Source: an uncultured Dehalococcoidia bacterium (GTDB lineage: Bacteria; Chloroflexota; Dehalococcoidia; Lucifugimonadales; UBA3495). Taken from it: a stretch of 64,000 nucleotides of DNA. The stretch covers positions 2,872,981 through 2,936,980 of the forward strand of contig OY282494.1 of the NCBI GenBank assembly GCA_958296385.1, read 5' to 3'. Below are positions 40,687 to 48,855 of the stretch, piece after piece. A program made the translations under genes and the position numbers. The first letter of the stretch is position 1. Each line of letters opens with the position of its first letter. Under the pieces are notes generated by a model. The model was not told the origin of the DNA. It was given only the letters and a program-made list of their open reading frames with translations, and did not search any database.

Positions 40687-42423
40687 ATGACGATGACCTC
40701 TCAGGTGTACTACCGCAAGTGGCGGCCCAGCCGTTTTACTGACCTGGCGGGGCAGGAGCACGTTACGAACACGCTGCGCCAGGCCATTACGCAGGGCCGG
40801 GCCAGCCACAGCTACCTGTTTTGCGGGCCGCGCGGCACCGGCAAAACGACCACCGCCCGCGTGCTGGCCAAAGCCGTCAACTGCGCCAGCCCGCAGGACG
40901 GCGACCCCTGCAACGAGTGCAACCCCTGCATCTCCATTAATCAGGGGCGCAACGTGGACATCATTGAGCTGGACGCGGCCAGCAACCGGGGCATCGACGA
41001 AATCCGGGATATTCGCGACCGGGTGCACTTTCTGCCCGCTGAGAGCGCGCGCAAGGTGTACATAATAGATGAAGCGCATATGCTCACGGCGCAGGCGTCC
41101 AACGCCTTTCTCAAAACGCTGGAGGAACCGCCGCCGCACGTCATCTTTATCCTCTGCACCACCGAGGCGCACAACATCCTGCCCACCATCATATCCCGCT
41201 GCCAGCGGTACGATTTCCGGCGGCTGCCCGGCCAGGTCATTTACGACCGGCTGGCCCACATCACGGATCGCGAGGCGGTGGCCATTGAACCGGATGCGCT
41301 GCGGCTGGTGGCCCGCAACGCCGGCGGCTCGCTGCGCGATGCGGAGAACCTGCTGGAGCAGCTGGTCGTGTCATCCTCATCGGGCGCCATCAACGTGCAC
41401 GACGTGGAGGAACTGCTGGGCCTGGGCCGGGGTGAGGGCTACCTGAGTCTGGCGCAAAAGCTGCTGGCCGGCGATACTCCGGGGGCGCTTACTGCTATTA
41501 ATGACGCCGTTTGGGAGGGCGCCGACCCCCGGCAGATGCACCGGCAGACGCTGGAACTGCTGCGCTCCGCCCTGCTGATTTCGTGGAACGCCGGCGATAC
41601 GCTGGACTTGCCGGACGACGTGATGGCCGCCCTGCGCGCCGCCGTTGCCGTGGCCGAGCAGCCGCACATCCTGCGGGTGGTGCGCATCTGGGCCGAGGCC
41701 AACCTGCGCTACGACGCGCCGGCATCGCTGCCGCTGGAAGTTGCCGCCGCTGAGATTGGCCGCCCGGAGCCGGTGGCCGCCGCGCCGGTTGCCGCGTCCG
41801 GCCCGCCGCCGGCCCGAGCGCAGCGGGCCGAACCGGCCCGGCGCAATCAACCGCCGCCGCCGCCGCGCCCGGATTACCAACCGCGCCCGGCCGAGCCGCC
41901 CCGTCAGACGGAACGCCCGCCGGCGACGGAACGGCAGTCCGGTGAACGGCAGCCCGTTGCCGAACGCCAGCCGGTGACGGAACGCCAGCCCGTCGGGGAA
42001 AGGGCTGCGCCGGCCGCCGCCGGCGGGTTGCAGGGGCAGTGGGAGCAGGCGGTGCGGGAGTTGAGCCGCACTAAGGGCAACAAGTACAGCCTGGGCGCGC
42101 TGCTGCGGGATTGCCGCCCCGACAGCGTGCGGCTGTCGGATGACGGCGCCGCGCTGGTGCTGCCCTTTCGCAACGCCGCCAACCTGGACCGGATGAACGA
42201 GGAACTGGCCGACCCCAAAGTCCGCAATACTATCGAAGCGGCAATCGAGCAGTCGTTCGGCACCCGCTACCCCTTTCAGGTTGCCCTGGCCGGGGCCGGC
42301 AGCAACGGCGGCGGCGCCGCGCGTCCCGCCCGCGGGTCGGTGCAGGAAAGCCATCTGGTGCGCACCGCAATGGGGCTGGGCGCCCGTATCATAGAAGACG
42401 ACCAACAGGAGGCGCCGTACTAA
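40687..42423 (+). CDS. dnaX: DNA polymerase III subunit gamma/tau
   Basis: DnaX forms the clamp-loader core. The 578-residue protein starts MTMTSQVYYRKWRPSRFTDL. It has Walker A GPRGTGKTT, the zinc site CASPQDGDPCNECNPC, VYIIDEAHMLTAQASNAFLK and the SRC arginine finger in ISRCQRYDF. After residue ~355 comes a proline-rich linker with ERQPV-type repeats (about 400-440) and a C-terminal domain of the tau type (NKYSLGALLRDCRPDSVRLS). ATG at 40693 is an alternative start. It begins the dnaX-ybaB-recR recombination/replication cluster. Confidence 0.95.
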   Translation: MTMTSQVYYRKWRPSRFTDLAGQEHVTNTLRQAITQGRASHSYLFCGPRGTGKTTTARVLAKAVNCASPQDGDPCNECNPCISINQGRNVDIIELDAASNRGIDEIRDIRDRVHFLPAESARKVYIIDEAHMLTAQASNAFLKTLEEPPPHVIFILCTTEAHNILPTIISRCQRYDFRRLPGQVIYDRLAHITDREAVAIEPDALRLVARNAGGSLRDAENLLEQLVVSSSSGAINVHDVEELLGLGRGEGYLSLAQKLLAGDTPGALTAINDAVWEGADPRQMHRQTLELLRSALLISWNAGDTLDLPDDVMAALRAAVAVAEQPHILRVVRIWAEANLRYDAPASLPLEVAAAEIGRPEPVAAAPVAASGPPPARAQRAEPARRNQPPPPPRPDYQPRPAEPPRQTERPPATERQSGERQPVAERQPVTERQPVGERAAPAAAGGLQGQWEQAVRELSRTKGNKYSLGALLRDCRPDSVRLSDDGAALVLPFRNAANLDRMNEELADPKVRNTIEAAIEQSFGTRYPFQVALAGAGSNGGGAARPARGSVQESHLVRTAMGLGARIIEDDQQEAPY

Positions 42424-42425
42424 CT

Positions 42426-42743
42426 ATGGTGAACCGCAGGATGATGCGACAGGCCCAGCAGTTGCAAAACCGCCTGGCCAAAGCGCAGGAAGAGCTGGAA
42501 CAACTCACCGCGGAAGGCTCCGCCGGCGGCGGCGTGGTGCGCGTCACCATGAACGGCAAGCAGGAAGTCTCCGCAGTGGTCATCGACCCGGAGGCGGCGC
42601 CGGCTTTGGAGCAGGATGACATCGACCTGCTGCAAGATTTAGTCGCCGCCGCCGTCAACGACGCCTCGGCCCGCACGCAACAGATGGCCGCTGAAAAGAT
42701 GAACTCCGTCACCGGCGGGCTGAACATTCCGGGCCTTACTTGA
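42426..42743 (+). CDS. ybaB: YbaB/EbfC nucleoid-associated protein
   Basis: The 105-residue protein is the DNA-binding YbaB/EbfC family: MRQAQQLQNRLAKAQEELEQL, VRVTMNGKQEVSAVVIDPEA, and DLLQDLVAAAVNDASARTQQ. It starts 2 bp after dnaX, the conserved dnaX-ybaB-recR arrangement. Confidence 0.95.
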   Translation: MVNRRMMRQAQQLQNRLAKAQEELEQLTAEGSAGGGVVRVTMNGKQEVSAVVIDPEAAPALEQDDIDLLQDLVAAAVNDASARTQQMAAEKMNSVTGGLNIPGLT

Positions 42744-42790
42744 CCGAACCGGGCCCCGGTTCGCAATCCAAAAGGGAGATTTCCGATTTT

Positions 42791-44146
42791 ATGGACCATA
42801 ACGAGATTGTCCGGCAGGCGCAAGATGCCGGGGTACAGCTGGTTTCATTCCTCTATTGCGACAATGGGGGAATCATCCGGGGCAAGACGGGCCACGTGTC
42901 CGGGCTGGCCGGGCGGCTTGAGGCGGGCATCGGGCTGACGCTGGCGATGCAGGCGATGAGCGATATGGACCAGTTGCAGATTGTGGACGGGATGGGGCCG
43001 GTGGGCGAGGTGCGGATGATACCGGACACCGATACGTTCACCATCCTGCCCTACGCCCCGCAGCGCGCGCTGATGCTGGCCGACTTGATTACCATTGCCC
43101 GCCAGCCCTGGGCCGCCTGCCCGCGCGATTTCCTGAAACGGATGCTGGCCCAGGCCAAATCAGCCGGCCTGACTATCCAGGCCGCTTTGGAACCGGAGTG
43201 GTATCTGGCCCGCAAAGAAGGCGATACCTACGTGCCTTGCGACGAAAGCCTGGACAACTCCACCATTGGCGCAACCATCTCCCGCGAGGTCATTGACGAC
43301 CTGGTGCTGGCGCTGGAAACGCAGGGCCTGCACGTGGAGCAGTACTACCCGGAGTTGGGGCACGGCCAGCAGGAATTGAGCATCCGGCACGCCGGAGCAT
43401 TGCGCGCCGCCGACAATCACATCCTCTATCGGGAAACCGTGCGCAACGTGGCGTGGCAGCATGGGCTGTACGCCTCTTTCGCCCCCAAACCCTTTCCCGA
43501 CCAGGCGGGCAACGGCTGCCACATCCACTTCAGCGCGTGGGACATGGACGGTCAGCAAAACCTGTTCTTTGACCCGGATGACGGGCAGAATCTCAGCACG
43601 CTGGCCTACCAGTTCATCGGCGGAATAATGGCCCATCTGCCGGCGCTGGTGGCGCTGACCTGTCCGAGCATGAACAGCTACCGCCGGCTTTCGCCCGGCT
43701 CGTGGAGTACGGCTTTCACCTGCTACGGCCCGGACAACCGGGAGGCCGCGTTGCGGATACCGTCCCGGTTCTGGGGCGAGGAGATGGCCTCGACGAACCT
43801 GGAGTTCCGGCCGGTGGATTCCAGCTCCAATCCGTACATCGCTTTGGGCGGCCTGCTGGCCGCCGGGCTGGACGGCGTGGCGCGCGACTTGCGGCCCGGC
43901 GCCGGGCAGTGGATTGAAGTTGACCCGGTGCGGCTAACCCCGGAGGAACTGGCCGCGCGGGACATCCGACGGCTGCCCACCACCCTGCTGGAATCCATAC
44001 ACGCCCTGGAAGCCGACACCGTGCTAACCGACGCAATGGGGCCGCTGCTGGCCGACTCCTACCTCACCATCCGGCGGGCCGATTGGGAACTGTTCTCCCA
44101 GCACGACGCCGAGTACGAAATCAAAAACCACTTCTACAAATACTGA
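42791..44146 (+). CDS. glutamine synthetase-family ligase
   Basis: The 451-residue protein has the glutamine synthetase fold with VSFLYCDNGGIIRGKT, the ATP-site segment NGCHIHFSAWD, SMNSYRRLSPGSWSTAFTCY and EFRPVDSSSNPYIALGG. The sequence is closer to gamma-glutamyl-amide synthetases or uncharacterised GS-like ligases than to GlnA. ATG at 42791 gives the normal start; a TTG at 42740 overlaps the ybaB stop. It interrupts the usual ybaB-recR order, which is unusual. Confidence 0.85.
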   Translation: MDHNEIVRQAQDAGVQLVSFLYCDNGGIIRGKTGHVSGLAGRLEAGIGLTLAMQAMSDMDQLQIVDGMGPVGEVRMIPDTDTFTILPYAPQRALMLADLITIARQPWAACPRDFLKRMLAQAKSAGLTIQAALEPEWYLARKEGDTYVPCDESLDNSTIGATISREVIDDLVLALETQGLHVEQYYPELGHGQQELSIRHAGALRAADNHILYRETVRNVAWQHGLYASFAPKPFPDQAGNGCHIHFSAWDMDGQQNLFFDPDDGQNLSTLAYQFIGGIMAHLPALVALTCPSMNSYRRLSPGSWSTAFTCYGPDNREAALRIPSRFWGEEMASTNLEFRPVDSSSNPYIALGGLLAAGLDGVARDLRPGAGQWIEVDPVRLTPEELAARDIRRLPTTLLESIHALEADTVLTDAMGPLLADSYLTIRRADWELFSQHDAEYEIKNHFYKY

Positions 44147-44172
44147 CGCCCGCCGCCGCGCATCCCCCGCAC

Positions 44173-44224
44173 GGTCATTCTAACCGTCCCCGATTTTTAC
44201 ATTAGGGGATAGTCAGAATGACAA
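44173..44224. repeat. degenerate inverted repeat
   Basis: TCATTCT and AGAATGA flank short CCCC/GGGG arms, resembling a shrunken member of the CATTCTGAGCG repeats in the gap before recR. Confidence 0.35.
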
Positions 44225-44302
44225 TAGGCGATAGAATGGTATTAAGGGAGTGCAGATTGCGCGCAGACGCCCCGGCCCGGTTTGCAGGCAAGGCCCATCA
44301 GG

Positions 44303-44932
44303 ATGATTACGCCAGGTCAACCTACCCCCGGCTCCACCCGTTCGCTGGGCCAGCTGGTTGCTGAGCTGAACCGGCTGCCCGGCGTTGGCCCCAAGAGCGC
44401 CCAGCGCATCGCCTATCACATCGCCCAGATTCCGGCGGAGGAGGCCAGGGGGCTGGCGGAGGCTATCATTGCGGTTAAAGACGTGCTGCTGTTCTGCGCG
44501 GAGTGCCGCAATCTTACCGATGCCTCGCCCTGCGATATTTGCGCCAACCCGCAGCGCAACCGCGACCAAATCTGCGTGGTGGAAGACCCCCGCGACCTGG
44601 TGGCGCTGGAACGCACCCGCGCTTATCGCGGCCTCTATCACGTGCTGCACGGCGTGCTTTCCCCCCTCAACGGCGTTGGCCCGGAGGACATCCACCTGCC
44701 CCAGCTGTTCGCCCGCTTGGACGGGGCCAGCGACCCCTTGCAGGAGGTGATTATCGCCACCAACCCTACTCTGGAGGGCGATGCCACCGCCGACTTTATC
44801 CAGCGCCGCCTGTCCGGGTCGGGCGTTACCATCACGCATCTGGCCCGTGGGCTGCCGGTGGGCGGCACGCTGGAGTTTGCCGACGATACTACGCTCACCC
44901 GGGCGCTGTCCGGGCGCAGCCCGCTGGAATGA
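44303..44932 (+). CDS. recR: recombination mediator RecR
   Basis: RecR, with RecO and RecF, loads RecA on gapped DNA. The 209-residue protein has the helix-hairpin-helix LVAELNRLPGVGPKSAQRIA, a C4 zinc finger (CAEC ... CDIC), and a Toprim domain with VVEDPRDLVALERT and YHVLHGVLSPLNGVGPEDI. ATG at 44303 was chosen; a TTG lies seven codons upstream. recO follows 7 bp later. Confidence 0.95.
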   Translation: MITPGQPTPGSTRSLGQLVAELNRLPGVGPKSAQRIAYHIAQIPAEEARGLAEAIIAVKDVLLFCAECRNLTDASPCDICANPQRNRDQICVVEDPRDLVALERTRAYRGLYHVLHGVLSPLNGVGPEDIHLPQLFARLDGASDPLQEVIIATNPTLEGDATADFIQRRLSGSGVTITHLARGLPVGGTLEFADDTTLTRALSGRSPLE

Positions 44933-44939
44933 ATGAGCG

Positions 44940-45701
44940 ATGACGCAGCCCCGCACTTACCGCGCCGTTGGCCTCACCCTCCGCAAACGACTTGCCGGCG
45001 AGGCCGACGTCATAGCTACCATGCTCACCCGCGAGCATGGCAAGCTGGACGTGCTGGCCCGCGGCGCCCGGCGTCTGACCAGCAAGCTGATGGGCCACTT
45101 TGAACCGCTGACGCTGCTGCGCGTCGCCGTTGCCCGGGGCCGCGCTCTGGACGTCATCAGCGAGGCCGAAGTGATAACCGCTTTCCAGTCGGTAAAGACC
45201 GGCTACCAGACTACCGCCCGCGCCCTGTACGTGGCCGAACTGGTTGACGGGTTCAGCGCCGAATCCAACGCTAACCCGGCGCTGTTTGACCTTACCCTCC
45301 AGACCCTGAACGCCATCGCAGAGCAGCCCATGTCGGATTTGCCGCTGCGTCACTTTGACTTGCGACTGCTTGACCTGTCGGGTTTTCTGCCGGAGCTGTA
45401 CTGCTGCATTGACTGCGGCGCGGAGCTGGAACCGGAGCGGCACCGCTACGCGGCCGGCGCCGGCGGCACGCTGTGTCCCGACTGCGCGCCGCCGGATACG
45501 CTAATCCGCCCCCTGTCGCTGCCGGCGCTGAAAGTTTTGCGGCTGCTGCACCGCACCGCGCAGCCCGCCGGCCTGCCGTCGCTGAACATCCCGGCGGCGG
45601 TGCAAAACGAAGTCCACAGCGCGTTGAGCGCAACCCTCCAGTACTGGCTCGACCGCCCGGTACAGTCCCAGCGTTTTCTGGACGCCACCAAATCAGCCTG
45701 A
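44940..45701 (+). CDS. recO: DNA repair protein RecO
   Basis: The 253-residue protein has the N-terminal OB fold (TYRAVGLTLRKRLAGEADVI, LTREHGKLDVLARGARRLTS). A helical domain and a zinc-type motif CCIDC ... CPDC (about 155-182) follow. It works with RecR, encoded immediately upstream. The 150-bp gap to the biotin carboxylase gene shows nothing notable. Confidence 0.93.
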   Translation: MTQPRTYRAVGLTLRKRLAGEADVIATMLTREHGKLDVLARGARRLTSKLMGHFEPLTLLRVAVARGRALDVISEAEVITAFQSVKTGYQTTARALYVAELVDGFSAESNANPALFDLTLQTLNAIAEQPMSDLPLRHFDLRLLDLSGFLPELYCCIDCGAELEPERHRYAAGAGGTLCPDCAPPDTLIRPLSLPALKVLRLLHRTAQPAGLPSLNIPAAVQNEVHSALSATLQYWLDRPVQSQRFLDATKSA

Positions 45702-45851
45702 AATCCGTTGCCGTTTCCGTTGGCCCGCCGTCTGCAAAAAGCGTAAAAAGACTAGCGTAAAAAGCACCCGCAAAAATCACCGGGGTTACGCAATTCATCC
45801 CGTCCATCCGTGCCAATCCGTCCGCGCCGCTAGTTTCCGACAGAGGCAGCT

Positions 45852-47432
45852 ATGTTCAGCAAGGTACTGGTCGCCAACCGGGGCGAAATCGCCGCCCGCA
45901 TCATCCGCACCTGCCAGCGTTTGGGCGTTTCTACTGTTGCCGTGTATTCCGACGCCGACGCCGGGGCTTTACATACCCGGATGGCCGACGAATCGGTGCG
46001 TATCGGCAGCGCCGCCGCAGCGGAATCATACCTGAATATCGACTCCGTGCTGTCCGCGTGTCGGGATACCGGGGCGCAGGCGATACACCCCGGCTACGGG
46101 TTCCTGTCCGAGAATCCGGAGCTGGCCCGGCGCTGCAAATCCGATGGCATCGTGTTCATCGGCCCCGGCGAGGAAGTGCTGAACCAGATGGCCGACAAAC
46201 TTTCGGCCCGGCGGGTGGCCCGCAAGTCGGGCCTGCCCATCATGCCCGGCAGCGAGGAACCCGTCGGCGACGACGAGGCTATCACGCGGGCGTGGGAGCT
46301 GGGCTTTCCCATCATGGTGAAAGCGGCGGCCGGCGGCGGCGGCATCGGCATCCACATCGTGAACAACATGGCCGAGCTGGAACCCATCATCCAGCGCACC
46401 CGCCTCACCGCGCAGGCCGCCTTTGCCGACGCCAGCCTGTTCTACGAGCGCTACCTCCAGGGCGCATCGCACATTGAAGTGCAGCTCATCGCCGACCAGT
46501 ACGGCAACGTGCTGCATCTTTACGAGCGGGATTGCTCCATCCAGCGGCGCAACCAGAAACTGATTGAGGAAACGCCGGCCTCGGCCAAACTGCCCGCCGA
46601 AGTGCGGGGGCAAATCGGCCGCCTGTCCAGCCAGCTGGGGCGCGAAGTAGGCTACACCAACGCCGGCACGGTGGAGTTTCTGGTAACGCCCGACGGCCAT
46701 TTTTACTTTCTGGAGATGAACCCCCGCCTGCAAGTGGAGCATGGCGTGTCCGAGCTGCTCACCGGCCGGGACATCGTGGAACTCCAGCTGCAAGCCGCCG
46801 CCGGCGCGCCTTTTGACCTGCGCCAGCGCGACATACGGGCCAACGGCCACGCCATCGAAGCCCGCGTCTATCCCGAAGACCCGGACACCTGCCTGCCCAA
46901 CGTGGGCGTGGTAACCGACTTGCGGCTGCCGGAGGGCGAACACGTCCGGGTAGATACCGCCCTTTCCGTCGGCTACGAAGTGTCGCTGCACTACGAGCCG
47001 CTGCTGGCCAAGGTGATGGCGTGGGGAACCGACCGCACCGCCGCCATCGCCACCCTGGACGCTGCCCTGGCCGACTTTCACCTGGCGGGCGTTACCACCA
47101 ACATACCGCTGCTGCGGGACGTGCTGGCCAGCCCGGAGTTCACGTCGGGGAATTACAACACCAGCAGCCTGCCCGACATTCTGGCGCGGCGACAGAGCCG
47201 GGGCCGCGGGGCCGCCGTCCCGGCCCAATCGTCCAAAGGCCGGCCGAGCAGCTACGACCCGGAACTGGCACAGAACCCCCGGGCCCTGGCCGCCGCCATC
47301 GGGGCCGCGGTCGTCGCCGCGCAGAACGCCCAGCAAAACAACGGCGCCGAACGCAGCGCCAGCCGCTCCCGGTGGCGCACCATGGGCCGCCGGGAGCTGT
47401 TCCGCTCCCGCCTGGGCAGCGCATCCTGGTAG
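45852..47432 (+). CDS. accC: biotin carboxylase
   Basis: This ATP-grasp enzyme carboxylates biotin on the carrier protein. The 526-residue protein begins SKVLVANRGEIAARIIRTCQ. It has AIHPGYGFLSENPELARRCK, the glycine-rich ATP loop VKAAAGGGGIGIHIV, and NFYFLEMNPRLQVEHGVSEL-like sequence. A C-terminal extension of about 75 residues beyond the usual 450 contains DPELAQNPRALAAAIGAAVV, as in acyl-CoA or pyruvate carboxylases before the biotin domain. The carrier gene follows; no carboxyltransferase is in the window. Confidence 0.93.
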   Translation: MFSKVLVANRGEIAARIIRTCQRLGVSTVAVYSDADAGALHTRMADESVRIGSAAAAESYLNIDSVLSACRDTGAQAIHPGYGFLSENPELARRCKSDGIVFIGPGEEVLNQMADKLSARRVARKSGLPIMPGSEEPVGDDEAITRAWELGFPIMVKAAAGGGGIGIHIVNNMAELEPIIQRTRLTAQAAFADASLFYERYLQGASHIEVQLIADQYGNVLHLYERDCSIQRRNQKLIEETPASAKLPAEVRGQIGRLSSQLGREVGYTNAGTVEFLVTPDGHFYFLEMNPRLQVEHGVSELLTGRDIVELQLQAAAGAPFDLRQRDIRANGHAIEARVYPEDPDTCLPNVGVVTDLRLPEGEHVRVDTALSVGYEVSLHYEPLLAKVMAWGTDRTAAIATLDAALADFHLAGVTTNIPLLRDVLASPEFTSGNYNTSSLPDILARRQSRGRGAAVPAQSSKGRPSSYDPELAQNPRALAAAIGAAVVAAQNAQQNNGAERSASRSRWRTMGRRELFRSRLGSASW

Positions 47433-47502
47433 ATTGCCCATTGCCATTGCGGGCAAAACGTGGCAACCTCACTGCCACACTCCCGGCAGCGCAGGTAGCA
47501 GC

Positions 47503-47943
47503 GTGACGACGATAAGGGTTCGCATTGGCGAACAATGGTACACCGTTGAAGTGGGCGACTTGGCCCAGTCGCCGGTAGAAGTAACCGTTGACGGCGAAAC
47601 TTTCCGGATTGACATTGAGGTTGACAGCGGCCCGGCGCCGCCCCGACGGGGCCGTCCCGCCGGCGGCCTCACCGTACCCGACGCCCCCGCAGCAGCAACG
47701 CCGGCGCCGGGGGCCGCCGACGCTATTGACGACGACATCCTGCGCTCGCCAATGCCGGGCCGGGTAATGTCGGTGCGGGTGCGGCCCGGCGACGCCGTAT
47801 CCGCCGGCGATGAGGTCTGCGTAGTAGAGGCGATGAAGATGGAACAAAGCATCCTGGCCCACCGGGACGGCATCGTCAAAACCGTATTCGTCCAACCCCT
47901 GGACTCCGTGAACGCCAACGACCCGCTGGTTGAACTGGAATAG
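47503..47943 (+). CDS. biotin carboxyl carrier protein
   Basis: The 146-residue protein ends in a biotinyl/lipoyl domain with the biotinylation motif EAMKMEQ. A beta-rich N-terminus (RVRIGEQWYTVEVG) and a proline/alanine linker precede it. GTG at 47503 follows an AGG at 7 nt and gives a sensible start; the TTG at 47434 is less likely. It is the partner of the biotin carboxylase upstream. Confidence 0.9.
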   Translation: MTTIRVRIGEQWYTVEVGDLAQSPVEVTVDGETFRIDIEVDSGPAPPRRGRPAGGLTVPDAPAAATPAPGAADAIDDDILRSPMPGRVMSVRVRPGDAVSAGDEVCVVEAMKMEQSILAHRDGIVKTVFVQPLDSVNANDPLVELE

Positions 47944-48016
47944 CCGATTTGCGGTAGAATGGAACGGCAGCCGGGCGCCGCAAGCAAATCAACCCGGCGT
48001 CGCAAGGAGACCTATC

Positions 48017-48436
48017 ATGTCAGAAACCGGGCCAAAAAACGGACTTCATCCCGTCGAGGTGGTCGTCGAAGTGAAGTCTATGGAAATGAACCTGGACCAC
48101 AGCGGCGCGTTCCGATTCCTGCTGGAGGACGGCTCTATGGTGCTGGCCGATTTCACCCCACTTCAATGGAGCGTCGTCGAAAGTAAGCACAACCGGGGTC
48201 GGTACAAGGTCAAAATAGTCGGCACGGGCGATTACGCAGACGGGCAGCTGCAACGAATTGTCGACATTGACATCATAAATACGGATCGGGTACGGCCCCC
48301 GAGAGACCCGAACGCGCCGGATCTGTGGGACAAAATCGATGCGATCGGCAAATCCACTGACTGGAGCGGCGTACCGACGGACGGCGCGAAAAATATGCAC
48401 TACTACCTGTATGGCCGTCGCCGGATCGAAGATTGA
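48017..48436 (+). CDS. putative antitoxin partner of a PIN-domain toxin
   Basis: The 139-residue protein is mostly beta-strand-like (VEVVVEVKSMEMNLDHSGAF, LQRIVDIDIINTDRV) with a polar C-terminus. I do not recognise the family; it lacks an evident AbrB, RHH or HTH motif. GGAG precedes the ATG. Its stop codon overlaps the start of the PIN-domain gene (TGATG), as in type II toxin-antitoxin pairs, so an antitoxin role is inferred from context only. Confidence 0.5.
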   Translation: MSETGPKNGLHPVEVVVEVKSMEMNLDHSGAFRFLLEDGSMVLADFTPLQWSVVESKHNRGRYKVKIVGTGDYADGQLQRIVDIDIINTDRVRPPRDPNAPDLWDKIDAIGKSTDWSGVPTDGAKNMHYYLYGRRRIED

Positions 48437-48846
48437 TGCCGGCCATCTTTGTAGATGCCTGTTTCTGGATTGCGTTGCTGCATAGACGGGATGCGCTGCA
48501 TGATACGGCAAGGCAATTACGACGGAGATTTCGCCGGCGCAAAAAGGTAACTACCGAAATGGTTCTCGTCGAGGTGCTGGACTTTTTTGCGGGATTTGGG
48601 GAAGCGCAACGCCGGGACGCATTGGATTTGATACAGACCATCGTGGATGACGATGATACTGACATCCGTCCTCAGACCACCAATCAATTTTGGGATGCCG
48701 TCGCTTTCTACGCCGCCCGCCCCGACCAGGAATGGGGACTGGTCGATTGCTCCAGTTTCCAGATGATGGCATCTTTGGGCATACGGGAAGTTCTGACTAA
48801 TGACCATCACTTTACGCAGGCCGGTTTCACCATCCTGATGCAGTAG
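48436..48846 (+). CDS. PIN-domain (VapC-like) ribonuclease
   Basis: The 136-residue protein has the PIN acidic residues: Asp in IFVDACFWIALL, Glu in TTEMVLVEVLDFF, Asp in EWGLVDCSSFQMM, and Asp in LTNDHHF near the end. PIN toxins cleave RNA. The start codon overlaps the stop of the preceding gene, implying coupled translation. uvrA follows 10 bp downstream on the same strand. Confidence 0.8.
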   Translation: MPAIFVDACFWIALLHRRDALHDTARQLRRRFRRRKKVTTEMVLVEVLDFFAGFGEAQRRDALDLIQTIVDDDDTDIRPQTTNQFWDAVAFYAARPDQEWGLVDCSSFQMMASLGIREVLTNDHHFTQAGFTILMQ

Positions 48847-48855
48847 GGCCGTTTT

